Source: Azospirillum rugosum (GTDB lineage Bacteria; Pseudomonadota; Alphaproteobacteria; Azospirillales; Azospirillaceae). Taken from it: DNA of 64,000 nucleotides. The stretch spans positions 39,888 to 103,887 of the forward strand of contig NZ_JAGINP010000028.1 in assembly GCF_017876155.1 (NCBI RefSeq). Reading direction: 5' to 3'. Position numbers and translations under genes: made by a program. Below, in pieces: positions 40,255-48,364 of the stretch (the first letter of the stretch is position 1; the number at the start of each line of letters is the position of its first letter). The notes beneath the pieces were generated by a model. The model had not been told where the DNA came from. It saw only the letters and a list, made by a program, of their open reading frames with translations, and ran no database searches.

Positions 40255-40362
40255 CCCCTCTCCCCTCTGGGGAGAGGGTTAGGGTGAGGGGGTTGCGCTT
40301 GTGCCGGACGTACCAGAGTCGCGGGACCCCCTCACCCTCCCCTCTCCCCAGAGGGGAGAGGG
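40255..40362. repeat. Inverted repeat of CCCTCTCCCC type
   Basis: The left arm CCCCTCTCCCCTCTGGGGAG (from 40255) plus AGGGTGAGGGGGTT pairs with a right arm starting CCCCCTCACCCTCCCCTCTC and ending GGGGAGAGGG at 40362. A member of the family seen at 41521, 48182, 59155 and 63822. It lies in the promoter region ahead of the DUF1348 gene. Confidence 0.7.
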
Positions 40363-40388
40363 TTGCGAACAACGGCTTGCGTTCTCTG

Positions 40389-40400
40389 TACCGAACGGTA
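40389..40400. promoter_or_regulatory. Candidate TetR operator
   Basis: TACCG-AA-CGGTA, a 5-base inverted repeat immediately ahead of the DUF1348 gene (33 bases before its ATG). Such ACCG/CGGT palindromes are common TetR sites, and the gene after DUF1348 is a TetR regulator. Confidence 0.5.
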
Positions 40401-40432
40401 AACTGAAGTCCATCCAGTACAGGAGAGGTCCG

Positions 40433-40894
40433 ATGGTGTCGCTCGTTCCCCCGTTTACCCTTGAAACCGCCACCCAGAAGGTCCGTCTCGCCGAGGACGG
40501 CTGGAACAGCCGCAACCCGGAGCGGGTGTCGCTGGCCTACTCGCCGGACAGCCGCTGGCGGAACCGTGCGGAGTTCGTCAACGGCCGCGCCGAGATCGTC
40601 GCCTTCCTGACCCGCAAGTGGGCGAAGGAACTCGACTACCGCCTGATCAAGGAGCTGTGGGCCTTCACCGGCAACCGGATCGCCGTGAGGTTCGCCTATG
40701 AATGGCACGACGACAGCGGCAACTGGTTCCGCTCCTACGGGAACGAGAATTGGGAGTTCGACGCGGAGGGCTTGATGCAGCGGCGCTTCGCCTGCATCAA
40801 TGACCTGCCGATCACGGAGGCGGACCGGAAGTACCACTGGCCGCTCGGCCGGCGGCCGGACGACCATCCGGGCCTGTCCGATTTGGGTCTCTGA
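40433..40894 (+). CDS. DUF1348 / nuclear-transport-factor-2-like protein
   Basis: 153 aa. Start ATG 40433 with AGGAGAGG upstream. Tryptophan- and arginine-rich, with the DUF1348 pattern LAEDGWNSRNPERVSLAYS, WRNRAEFVNGRAEI, FLTRKWAKELDYRLIKELW and FAYEWHDDSGNWFRSYGN. The fold is the NTF2-like cone, often a small-molecule-binding pocket; the biochemical role of the family is unknown. It is followed by a TetR gene after 39 bases, a pairing that suggests the TetR protein controls it. Confidence 0.85.
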   Translation: MVSLVPPFTLETATQKVRLAEDGWNSRNPERVSLAYSPDSRWRNRAEFVNGRAEIVAFLTRKWAKELDYRLIKELWAFTGNRIAVRFAYEWHDDSGNWFRSYGNENWEFDAEGLMQRRFACINDLPITEADRKYHWPLGRRPDDHPGLSDLGL

Positions 40895-40933
40895 GCGGAG
40901 CTCGGGTCTCTGAGCCATAAGGAAGAGTCGTTG

Positions 40934-41479
40934 GTGCGCACCGTCTATGAAAAAGCGGACGTCGTCCCGATGATCGCCGAGATCTTCCGCGACCTCGGCT
41001 ATGAGGGCACGAGCCTCAGCCGGATCACGGAGCGCACGGGTCTCGGCAAGGGCAGCCTCTATCACTTCTTCCCCGGCGGGAAGGAGGAGATGGCGGCGAC
41101 CGTCCTTGCCGAGGTGGACGGCTGGTTCGAGCGGTTCGTGTTCGAGCCGCTGCGGCGCGACGACCCCGCGCAGGGGATCGCCACCATGTGGGCGGCGGTG
41201 GACGACTATTTCCGCTCCGGCGGGCGCGTCTGCCTGGTCGGCGCCTTCGCGCTGGACGAGACGCGCGACCGCTTCGCCACGGCCATCCGGGGCTATTTCG
41301 CCCGTTGGATCGAAGCGTTGCGCGACGCGCTGGTGCGCGGCGGGCGCGACCCGGCCGACGCGGCGCTCGACGCGGAGGAGGTGGTGCTGGGCATCCAGGG
41401 GGCGCTGGTGCTGGCCCGCGCGCTGGGCGACCCGGCGGTCTTCACGCGGGCGCTCGACCGGCTGAAGGATCGCCTCTAA
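40934..41479 (+). CDS. TetR family transcriptional regulator
   Basis: 181 aa from the GTG at 40934, placed 6 bases after GGAAGAG (a TTG at 40931 is closer than usual to that site). Short N-terminal helix-turn-helix about 10-55 (MIAEIFRDLGYEG, GLGKGSLYHFFPGGKEEM), then the C-terminal ligand domain (GGRVCLVGAFALDETRD). Read behind the DUF1348 gene, with a TACCG/CGGTA palindrome ahead of the pair; likely autoregulation. Confidence 0.85.
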   Translation: MRTVYEKADVVPMIAEIFRDLGYEGTSLSRITERTGLGKGSLYHFFPGGKEEMAATVLAEVDGWFERFVFEPLRRDDPAQGIATMWAAVDDYFRSGGRVCLVGAFALDETRDRFATAIRGYFARWIEALRDALVRGGRDPADAALDAEEVVLGIQGALVLARALGDPAVFTRALDRLKDRL

Positions 41480-41520
41480 CACGACTCTGCCAAGTTCAAA
41501 GAAGCGGCAGACCGCTTAAA

Positions 41521-41659
41521 GCCCTTCTCCCCTTGTGGGAGAAGGGTTTGGGATGGGGGGTATGCGGCGAAGCCGCGCATGCGTATCGATTTGTTCTCCA
41601 GGCTGTTGCCTGTAATTCGACCCCTCACCCCAACCCCTCTCCCACAAGGGGAGAGGGGC
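41521..41659. repeat. Inverted repeat of CCCTTCTCCCCTTGTGGGAG type
   Basis: The left half GCCCTTCTCCCCTTGTGGGA from 41521 and the right half ending CCCACAAGGGGAGAGGGGC pair around an AT-richer centre. Located between the TetR gene and the convergent sigma-factor gene; it may terminate both transcripts. Confidence 0.65.
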
Positions 41660-41709
41660 TTTCAACAACATGCCCGTTACCTTAAAACGACTTGGCTGGC
41701 AGGGTAGCT

Positions 41710-42222
41710 TTAAGCCGACGGCCGCGCCGCGGGGCGGCGCGTGGGCTGGCGGTGTTCCAGGTTGCCGCGGATCTGCTCGCGCACCCGTGCCAGACGGGAG
41801 CGGATGGTGCCCACGGGAATGCCGAGCCGGGCAGCGGCGTCCTGGTAGGCGGCGCCTTCCATCACCACCATGTCGACGAGGTCACGGCGTTCCGGCGCCA
41901 GCCGGTCCATGGCCTCGCCGACCTCCTGCAGGGCGACGTGCCAGGGCTGTGCCGGCGGGATCGCGCGGTCGTTGTCGCCCAGCTCGCAAAAACTGCAGAT
42001 CCGGCTGCGCCGCCGCTCCGTGAAGAACAGGTTCCTCAGGATGGTCATCAGCCAGGCCTGGAGGTTGGTGCCGGGCTGAAACTTGTCCATGTTGCAGAGC
42101 GCACGCTCCAGGCAGTCCTGGACGAGATCCTCCGCCGCGGAGCGTTCACCGGTCAACTTGTGCGCGAAGCGGTGCAGGTCGGGGATGGTCTCGATCAACT
42201 CGGACTCGAAGGCGGTCGGCAT
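41710..42222 (-). CDS. ECF sigma factor, EcfG-like
   Basis: 170 aa from the ATG at 42222 (GGAGGA upstream); longer in-frame extension runs through its promoter. Region 2 about 12-75 (LHRFAHKLTGERSAAEDLVQ, LQAWLMTILRNLFFTERRR) and region 4 about 105-155 (RLAPERRDLVDMVVMEGAAY, LGIPVGTIRSRLARVREQI). The EcfG class of alphaproteobacteria directs the general stress response and reads GGAAC-N16/17-cGTT promoters, and such a promoter precedes this gene. No PhyR or NepR gene is adjacent, so it may be a second copy of the stress sigma factor. No anti-sigma gene follows. Confidence 0.8.
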   Translation of the reverse strand: MPTAFESELIETIPDLHRFAHKLTGERSAAEDLVQDCLERALCNMDKFQPGTNLQAWLMTILRNLFFTERRRSRICSFCELGDNDRAIPPAQPWHVALQEVGEAMDRLAPERRDLVDMVVMEGAAYQDAAARLGIPVGTIRSRLARVREQIRGNLEHRQPTRRPAARPSA

Positions 42223-42267
42223 GCTCGGGATCCTCCGCAATTCCGCGGTGAGCCAGGGAAACCAAGC

Positions 42268-42293
42268 AACCGTGGCCGGAGCGGACAAGTTCC
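42268..42293 (-). promoter_or_regulatory. EcfG-type promoter of the sigma-factor gene
   Basis: On the minus strand GGAAC (42293-42289), a 17-base spacer, then GGTT (42271-42268). The consensus for EcfG is GGAAC-N16/17-cGTT. It lies 46 bases upstream of the sigma-factor ATG, suggesting positive autoregulation or control by another EcfG copy. Confidence 0.65.
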
Positions 42294-42387
42294 GGGATTC
42301 CGGCACATATGTGTTCGATTTAATGATCCGTTCATGTGGGACCGTCGCCGGCGGGCAGGCCCGCCGGCGGTGGTTCCCAACCTGTGG

Positions 42388-44256
42388 TCAGTGGCCGGTG
42401 TGCTGGGCCAGCGGGCCGACGCGGCTGGTGCCGCCGACCACCGACACGTTGGTCATCATGCCGACGTCCTCGTGGTCCAGGATGTGGCAGTGGATGGGGA
42501 AAGTGCCGGTGTAGGCGGTGTATTTGGTCAACGCCTTGTAGCCGTTCGGGCCGGCCAGCATGGTGTCGCGCCACATCGGCGTCGACAGGGGCTGGCCGTC
42601 CACCTCGGTCACCAGGAACGGGTTCACGTGGATGTGGAACACGTGCAGGCCCGGGGAGGAGACCACATACTGGTCCACCGTGCCCAGCTTCGGTTCGAAC
42701 ATCACGCGGCCGGGGCAGAACAGCTCGCCGTTGACCTGGAACTTGAAGGCCGTCGGGGTGGCGCCGGGGTTGTAGCTGGGCAGGCCGTTGGAGGGCGTCT
42801 TCGGCGGTGCGTTGAAGCTGTTCACGTCGAACACCACCGTGCGGTAGCCGTCCGGCGTGCTGTTCTTGTCGATGTCCGGCACCAGCGGGCGCGGCAGCGG
42901 GTCGGTCGGCAGGCTCATCGCGACCTTCTCGCCGGCCACGTCGACGGTGAACAGAGTGGTGGCGTCGCCGGCGAAGGGGGCCTCCTGCCAGACTCCGTTG
43001 ATCTCGAAGCCGGCGGTCATGCCGCTCTTCGGCGTGAAGTTCTCCTGCACCACATACTGGCCGACCTGGGCCTTCAGCTTCGTCGCCTTGTCCGGAGCCT
43101 GGACCAGGATGTCCGCCCGGCCGCCCGGCGGCAGGTAGACGCCCTGGACGGTCGCCGCCTTCGGGCTGAAGTTCACGCCGTCCATGGCGATCAGCGTCAC
43201 GGTCTGCGGCGCGCCGGTCGCGGCGTCGAAGAGTGCGAACTTCGCCTCCGCCTGGAAGCCGGTGTTGACGATGCGCCAGCGCTGCACCTCGCCCGGCCGC
43301 AGGGCCAGCGTGCGGCCGATGGTGCCGTTGACGGTCCAGGCGGCGGCGTTGTCGGGGGCGTTCCACAGGACGTCGAAGGTCGGCAGCTCGCCGTTCCGGT
43401 CCAGCACCACCTGCTGGATCAGCAGCACCTGCTCCTTGATGCCGGAGATGCCCGGGACGGCGTCGACGGTGCCGGGACCGCCGCGGACGATCAGCGCGCC
43501 GGCCGCCCCGCTGGCCACCTGGATCGCGACCGAGCCGTGCCGGTGCGGGTGATACCAGAAGGTGCCGGGCGTGTGGTTCTTCAGGTTGTAGACGTTCTGG
43601 AACTCGCCGACGAAGGTCGTGCGGCCGTTGGCGTAGCTGGCCGCCGTGCCCTTCGGCAGCACCTCCACATAGACGTTGTCGCCGTTGCCCTCCGGCGAGA
43701 CGTGCAGGCCGTGGGTGTGCAGGTTGGTGGTGTTGAACTGGCTGGGGATGTTGACGATGTGCGGCTTCGCCTGGTCGGGGTTCAGCGGCAGCTCGTTCAC
43801 CAGTTGCACGCCGAAGGAGCCGGTCTGGCCGAACTCCAGCGTCGGCCCCATCACATAGTCGCGGGCGGTGACGTTGTCGTAGGTGCGCAGGTTCTTGGCC
43901 TGCCGGTTGCCCACCATCGCGGTCTGCGGCTTCATGCCCAGCCGGGTGGACTTGCCGGACGCCACCTTGAAGACCGGCGGGGTCGGCAGGGCGCCCGCGG
44001 GGGCCGTCGCCTTCAGGGTCGGGGCGGCCCCGGGTGCCGCGGGCGCCGCCAGCGCGTCGAGGGACGGCGTCGGCCGGATGCGGGTGCCGAGCGCACCGGG
44101 ATGGCCGCCGGTGTGACCGATATGCCCGACGCCGGTGGTGATCTGCGCCTGCGCGGGGCCGCCGGTCGCGGTGACCGCCACGGCCACGGCCGCCGACCCG
44201 CCCAGCAGGGCCGAACGCCGCGAGATGGTGCGCTTTTCAAGCCAGTTCTTGAGCAT
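42388..44256 (-). CDS. Multicopper oxidase, Tat-exported
   Basis: 622 aa from the ATG at 44256 (GGGGGAA upstream). Signal MLKNWLEKRTISRRSALLGG with twin Arg, so folded export by Tat. All four copper segments are present: HTHGLHVSPEG, WYHPHRHGSVAI, LHVFHIHVNPFLV and FPIHCHILDHEDVGMM, covering the type 1 and trinuclear sites. The fold is a three-cupredoxin laccase/bilirubin-oxidase type. There is no Met-rich region as in CueO, so copper oxidase activity is uncertain. It is upstream of the sigma factor on the same strand, with its own promoter in the 284-base AT-rich gap before the PepSY-linked gene. Confidence 0.88.
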   Translation of the reverse strand: MLKNWLEKRTISRRSALLGGSAAVAVAVTATGGPAQAQITTGVGHIGHTGGHPGALGTRIRPTPSLDALAAPAAPGAAPTLKATAPAGALPTPPVFKVASGKSTRLGMKPQTAMVGNRQAKNLRTYDNVTARDYVMGPTLEFGQTGSFGVQLVNELPLNPDQAKPHIVNIPSQFNTTNLHTHGLHVSPEGNGDNVYVEVLPKGTAASYANGRTTFVGEFQNVYNLKNHTPGTFWYHPHRHGSVAIQVASGAAGALIVRGGPGTVDAVPGISGIKEQVLLIQQVVLDRNGELPTFDVLWNAPDNAAAWTVNGTIGRTLALRPGEVQRWRIVNTGFQAEAKFALFDAATGAPQTVTLIAMDGVNFSPKAATVQGVYLPPGGRADILVQAPDKATKLKAQVGQYVVQENFTPKSGMTAGFEINGVWQEAPFAGDATTLFTVDVAGEKVAMSLPTDPLPRPLVPDIDKNSTPDGYRTVVFDVNSFNAPPKTPSNGLPSYNPGATPTAFKFQVNGELFCPGRVMFEPKLGTVDQYVVSSPGLHVFHIHVNPFLVTEVDGQPLSTPMWRDTMLAGPNGYKALTKYTAYTGTFPIHCHILDHEDVGMMTNVSVVGGTSRVGPLAQHTGH

Positions 44257-44540
44257 GCCTTCCCCCAATCAACGTGTCGGTGCGGCTTCGCCGCCCCTCT
44301 TTCCGGTTGAAGGGTAGGCCTGATAATCAACCCGCGCAAAATAAGTAATTGCGTCGGGATTCAACAATTTTCGCGTCGCGAACGACAGAATTGCGACCGA
44401 CTGTCAATGGCATTCGGCCGGAATGACTGCGTACATACTTAGATATGCGATTTGAATTTCAGCGCGCACTTGGAAGCGGCGCGGATCCCCGCGGTGCTGG
44501 CCCCCTCTCCCCCGGAGGAAAGAGGGGACCTTGTTGCCCG

Positions 44541-44714
44541 TCAAGCACCGGCGCGCGGCCACTGGCGCCAGAGCTTGGCCGCGCAGACGGCCAGCGGGAT
44601 GAACAGGCCGGCCCAGCAGATCCAGTGCCAGACCCCGTCGCCGAGGATGGCGGCGGCGAGGCCGACGAGCGACAGCAGGGCGAGGGCTGTGGGGATGCGC
44701 CAGACTCCGCTCAT
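44541..44714 (-). CDS. Small two-helix membrane protein coupled to PepSY gene
   Basis: 57 aa: MSGVWRIPTALALLSLVGLA starts the first hydrophobic helix, and WICWAGLFIPLAVCAAKLW forms the second. Its ATG overlaps the PepSY gene stop by 4 bases (ATGA), which strongly supports that it is real and co-translated. I do not recognise the family. The position suggests a partner of the PepSY protein in ferric reduction or siderophore processing. Confidence 0.65.
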   Translation of the reverse strand: MSGVWRIPTALALLSLVGLAAAILGDGVWHWICWAGLFIPLAVCAAKLWRQWPRAGA

Positions 44715-45856
44715 GCCTTGCTCCCCGCCTTGCTGCCGGAGATGGAGCGCTCCTCCGCCCCGGCGGTGCGGGACCGCGGGCGCTTCACCCAGACGATGAA
44801 TCCGGTGACCGTCACCACGCCGGTCACGATGGTGAAGAGTGCCCAGAGGATTTGCAGCGGCAGCCCGCCGTAGTCGCCGAAGTGGAAGGGGCCGGACAGC
44901 AGAAGCACGGTCATGTACCAGGGCGTGTCCGCCGTCTCCACCACCTTGCCGGTCTCCGCATCGACCAGCGCGACGCTGAGCAGCCGCTTGGTCAATTCGG
45001 TGTGGCCGCGCACCATCACGCTGAAGTGGCGGTCGCTGGAGTAGTTGTTGCCGGGGTAGGCAATGAAGGCCAGGTCCTTGCCGGGAAAGGCCGCCTGGCC
45101 GGCCTGGGCGGCCTGATCGATGCTGATGGGCGTCCCCGTCATCGGCTCCGCGTGGCGGGCGGCCATGGCGGTCAGTTCGGTGTTCTGCCAATAGCTGACG
45201 ATCAGCGGCGAGAAGGACAGGATCGCCCCGGTCAGCCCGACCACGAAGGCCCAGGTCAGCGTCGCCACACCGAACAGGTTGTGCAGGTCGATGTTGGCGA
45301 TGCGCGGGCCGCGGCCGAAGCGCAGCAGGCCGAAGGCCAGCTTCTTCATGAAGGGGCCGTAGACGACCAGCCCGCTGACCGTGCTGACCACGAACAGGAT
45401 GCCCATCACGCCGACGAACATCTGGCCGGGAAAGCCGGTGAACAGGTCGACGTGCAGCTTCAGCAGGAAACCGGTCAGCGTCTCTTCCGGCGGCTTCAGG
45501 ACCTGGTTGGCGCCGGTCTGGGCGTTCAGGACGACCCAGCGCCCGTCCTCGAAATCGCGCAAGCCCGGCGCGCCGAGGTAGATGTAGTTGGCGCCCGCAT
45601 CGTCCGGGTCCACGGAGAAGAGCTTCGGCACCAGCGCGGGATCGGCCTTCCGCGCGATGTCCACCAGCGACTGGAGGGGCAGGTGCGCCTGCCCCTCCGT
45701 CCGGGTGGTGTCGAGCTCCTCGCCCATCAGGTGCTGGATCTCGTGGTGGAAGACCAGGATCAGCCCGGTGACGCAGAGGATCAGCAGGTTCACCGAGCAG
45801 ATCAGGCTGGTCCAGCGATGGACGAGGCGCCAGCCGCGCAGGCTCGCAGGCGTCAT
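44711..45856 (-). CDS. PepSY-associated transmembrane protein (possible ferric reductase)
   Basis: 381 aa. First helix at about 18-38 (WTSLICSVNLLILCVTGLIL), further helices around 150-175, 205-225 and 340-365, with a large periplasmic PepSY-like part between (LVDIARKADPALVPKLFSVD). His residues near helices could bind heme. Proteins of this kind are commonly linked to TonB siderophore receptors and thought to reduce or release iron from ferric siderophores. It follows the receptor gene by 37 bases on the same strand. Confidence 0.85.
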   Translation of the reverse strand: MTPASLRGWRLVHRWTSLICSVNLLILCVTGLILVFHHEIQHLMGEELDTTRTEGQAHLPLQSLVDIARKADPALVPKLFSVDPDDAGANYIYLGAPGLRDFEDGRWVVLNAQTGANQVLKPPEETLTGFLLKLHVDLFTGFPGQMFVGVMGILFVVSTVSGLVVYGPFMKKLAFGLLRFGRGPRIANIDLHNLFGVATLTWAFVVGLTGAILSFSPLIVSYWQNTELTAMAARHAEPMTGTPISIDQAAQAGQAAFPGKDLAFIAYPGNNYSSDRHFSVMVRGHTELTKRLLSVALVDAETGKVVETADTPWYMTVLLLSGPFHFGDYGGLPLQILWALFTIVTGVVTVTGFIVWVKRPRSRTAGAEERSISGSKAGSKA

Positions 45857-45893
45857 GTCAGCGTCCTTTGCAGGGGGAAGGGGAGGGCAGTCG

Positions 45894-48062
45894 TCACCAG
45901 CGGTAGCGCAGGCCGGCGGTCACCGTCCGCTGGTAGCCGTAGGCGCACCAGTCGCCGTAGTAGCAGGAGGCCACATACTCCTTGTCGAACAGGTTCTTGA
46001 CGTTCAGCGACACCTCCGCCCCGGTCAGCTTGGTGGACAGCGCGCCCAGGTCGTAGGACACCGCGGCGTCGACCAGCGTGAAGGACGGCACCTTGAAGGT
46101 GTTGGCGTCGTTCTTCGTGCTGCCGGTGAAGCGGACGCCGGCGCCGACGTTCAGGCCGTTCAGGGCGGTGCCCTCCGGCATGCGGTACATGGCCCAGGCC
46201 GAGGCTTGGTGGCGCGGCACGGCGGGCAGCTCCTTGCCCTGGAAGCCGTCGTTGTTCTTGGTGAACTCGACGTTCTGGTAGCTGTAGGTGCCGATGAGGT
46301 CGAGCTGCTTCGTCAGGCCGACGCGAGCCTCGAACTCCACGCCGCGGGAGCGGGCCTCGCCGGACTGGACGGAGAAGCCGGGGTTGGCCGGGTCGCCGGT
46401 CAGCAGGTTGCTGCGGGTCAGGTCGAACAGCGCCAGGGTGAACAGGCTGTTCAGCCCCGGCGGCTGGTACTTCACGCCGACCTCGTACTGGGTGCCTTCC
46501 TCCGGGTCGAACAGCTTGCCCGTTATGTCGGCGCCGCTCTGCGGCGTGAAGGACTCCGCGTAGCTGACGTAGGGGGCGATGCCGTTTTCGAAGACGTAGG
46601 TCAGGCCGGCGCGCTTGGTGAAGGCCTGGTCGTCCTTGCTGGACTTGCCGAACCCAGTGGTGGAGGCGGTGTCCGTCCAGTCGTAGCGGCCGGCCAGCGT
46701 CAGGATGAAGCCGTTCCAGCGCAGCTGGTCCTGGAGGTAGAGGCCGTACTGGTTGCTGGTCAGGTCGGTCCGGCTGGTCGGCGGCGGCGTGATGGGCAGG
46801 CCGTAAACCGGCGCGAAGATGTCGAGCGAGGGGCCCACCCCAAAGCCGGGCGCGTAGTTGCCGTCCACCCGCTGGTAATCGAAGCCAGCGAGCAGCGTGT
46901 GCTGCACCGGACCGGTGCCGAAGCGGCCCTCCACCTGGTTGTCCAGCGTGTAGCTGTCCATCTCCTCCCGCGAGGTGGCGACGCCGCGGTTCAGCGTGCG
47001 GAAGTCCGGCGACAGGCCGTTGGCGTAGACGCTGTTGTAAGCCAGCTTCGTGTGCATCCAGCGGCCGTTCAGGCGCGCGGTCCAGACGTCGCTCAGCCGC
47101 TTGTCGAAGGCGTAGCCGACGGAGGCAACCTTGCGATCGAAGGTTTCGAAGTTCGGGTCGCCGTCGTAGAAATCGACCGGGATCTTGCCGAGCGGGTTGT
47201 ACAGCACCGTGCCCTGGGGTGGGATGCCGCCGTAGGAGTTGGCCTTGGGGTCGCGCTGGTAGAGGCCCAGCAGCGTCAGGCTGGTGTCGGTGTCGGGCCG
47301 CCAGGTGAAGCTGGGGGCGATGGCGACGCGCTCGTTCTCCGTCATCTTCATCTGGCCGTCCTCGCTGAGGCCGACACCGGTGAAGCGGTAGAGGTACTTG
47401 CCCTCGGCATCGATGGGGCCGGAGAAGTCCGCGGTGCCGCGCAGGTGGCTGTTGGTGCCGAACTCGAACCCGATCTCGTTCTGCCGGGTGGCGGTCGGGC
47501 GCTTGCTGACCTGGTTGATCAGGCCGCCGGCCGGCGCCTGTCCGTAGAGCACGGAGGAGGGGCCCTTCAGCACCTCGATCCGCTCCATCAGGTAGGGGTC
47601 GAGCTGCGGCGCGGCGTACCAGAGCGACTGGAGCTTCAGCCCGTTCCAATAGGTGTCCGCGTCGAAGCCGCGGACCTTCAGCTGGTCGTAGCGGGTGGCC
47701 ACCGCCCCGCGCGTCTCCGGCGTGACGCCGGCGGTGTAGCGCACGACCTGGTTCAGGGTCTGCGCGTTCTGGTCGCGGATCTGGTCGCTGGGGATGACGG
47801 TGATGGACTGCGGCGTTTCGATCAGCGGCGTGTCGGTCTTGGTGCCCGTGGCCTGCTGGTTGGCAACGTAGCCGGTCACCGGGGACAGCGCCGTCTCACC
47901 CTGGCCGGTCACCGTCACCGCCGGCATTTCCACCGTACCGGCTGGCGCGCGGGTGCCGGTGCCCTGCGCCCCCGCCACGCCCGGCGCCATCAGCCCGCTC
48001 AGCACCGCCGCGCCGACCGCCTTGCCCCAGCGGCGCCCGCTCTTTCCCGCTCTCTTCGCCAC
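45894..48062 (-). CDS. TonB-dependent siderophore receptor
   Basis: 722 aa outer-membrane beta-barrel. A long signal peptide ends near GVAGAQG; TonB box region EMPAVTVTGQGE; plug about 75-190 (DTPLIETPQSITVIPSDQIR, VLKGPSSVLYGQAPAGGLIN); barrel to the C-terminal RYRW, whose aromatic end is required for insertion. The start is a GTG at 48062 with AAGAAGG upstream. The plug phrase ETPQSITVI is characteristic of ferric hydroxamate/catechol receptors (FhuA/FpvA class). Fur-like boxes lie upstream. Confidence 0.92.
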   Translation of the reverse strand: MAKRAGKSGRRWGKAVGAAVLSGLMAPGVAGAQGTGTRAPAGTVEMPAVTVTGQGETALSPVTGYVANQQATGTKTDTPLIETPQSITVIPSDQIRDQNAQTLNQVVRYTAGVTPETRGAVATRYDQLKVRGFDADTYWNGLKLQSLWYAAPQLDPYLMERIEVLKGPSSVLYGQAPAGGLINQVSKRPTATRQNEIGFEFGTNSHLRGTADFSGPIDAEGKYLYRFTGVGLSEDGQMKMTENERVAIAPSFTWRPDTDTSLTLLGLYQRDPKANSYGGIPPQGTVLYNPLGKIPVDFYDGDPNFETFDRKVASVGYAFDKRLSDVWTARLNGRWMHTKLAYNSVYANGLSPDFRTLNRGVATSREEMDSYTLDNQVEGRFGTGPVQHTLLAGFDYQRVDGNYAPGFGVGPSLDIFAPVYGLPITPPPTSRTDLTSNQYGLYLQDQLRWNGFILTLAGRYDWTDTASTTGFGKSSKDDQAFTKRAGLTYVFENGIAPYVSYAESFTPQSGADITGKLFDPEEGTQYEVGVKYQPPGLNSLFTLALFDLTRSNLLTGDPANPGFSVQSGEARSRGVEFEARVGLTKQLDLIGTYSYQNVEFTKNNDGFQGKELPAVPRHQASAWAMYRMPEGTALNGLNVGAGVRFTGSTKNDANTFKVPSFTLVDAAVSYDLGALSTKLTGAEVSLNVKNLFDKEYVASCYYGDWCAYGYQRTVTAGLRYRW

Positions 48063-48083
48063 TTTGCCCCACCTTCTTGCTTA

Positions 48084-48128
48084 TGCGAGTCATTCTCAAT
48101 TCCGTTCGTATACTGAAAACGATTCTTA
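48084..48128. promoter_or_regulatory. Two Fur-like boxes upstream of siderophore receptor
   Basis: TGCGAGTCATTCTCA (48084-48098) and TGAAAACGATTCTTA (48114-48128) both resemble the 7-1-7 Fur consensus TGATAATNATTATCA. They lie 22 and 52 bases from the GTG start on the side expected for promoter control. Iron-repressed expression is likely. Confidence 0.6.
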
Positions 48129-48181
48129 ATTGCAATAAGGGGCGGTGGGGGTGAAGGAGGCAACGAAGGGTGGCGCCAATA

Positions 48182-48322
48182 CCCTCTCCCGCCCCGGGAG
48201 AGGGTGGCCGCGAAGCGGCCGGGTGAGGGTAAACTCAAGGATCAGCGACGGATTCTCGGCAACACCCTCACCCTTCCCGCGCTGACGCGCGGGCCCCTTC
48301 CCTCTCCCGGGGCGGGAGAGGG
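48182..48322. repeat. Inverted repeat of CCCTCTCCCGCCCCGGGAG type
   Basis: Left half CCCTCTCCCGCCCCGGGAGA (from 48182) with GGGTGAGGGT; right half CACCCTCACCC ending CCCGGGGCGGGAGAGGG (48322). The rest of the 302-base gap 48063-48364 holds the Fur boxes and no gene. Confidence 0.65.
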
Positions 48323-48364
48323 CATTGAAATGCAATTGCCTTGGCGGGATGGGGGCGAGGCGCC

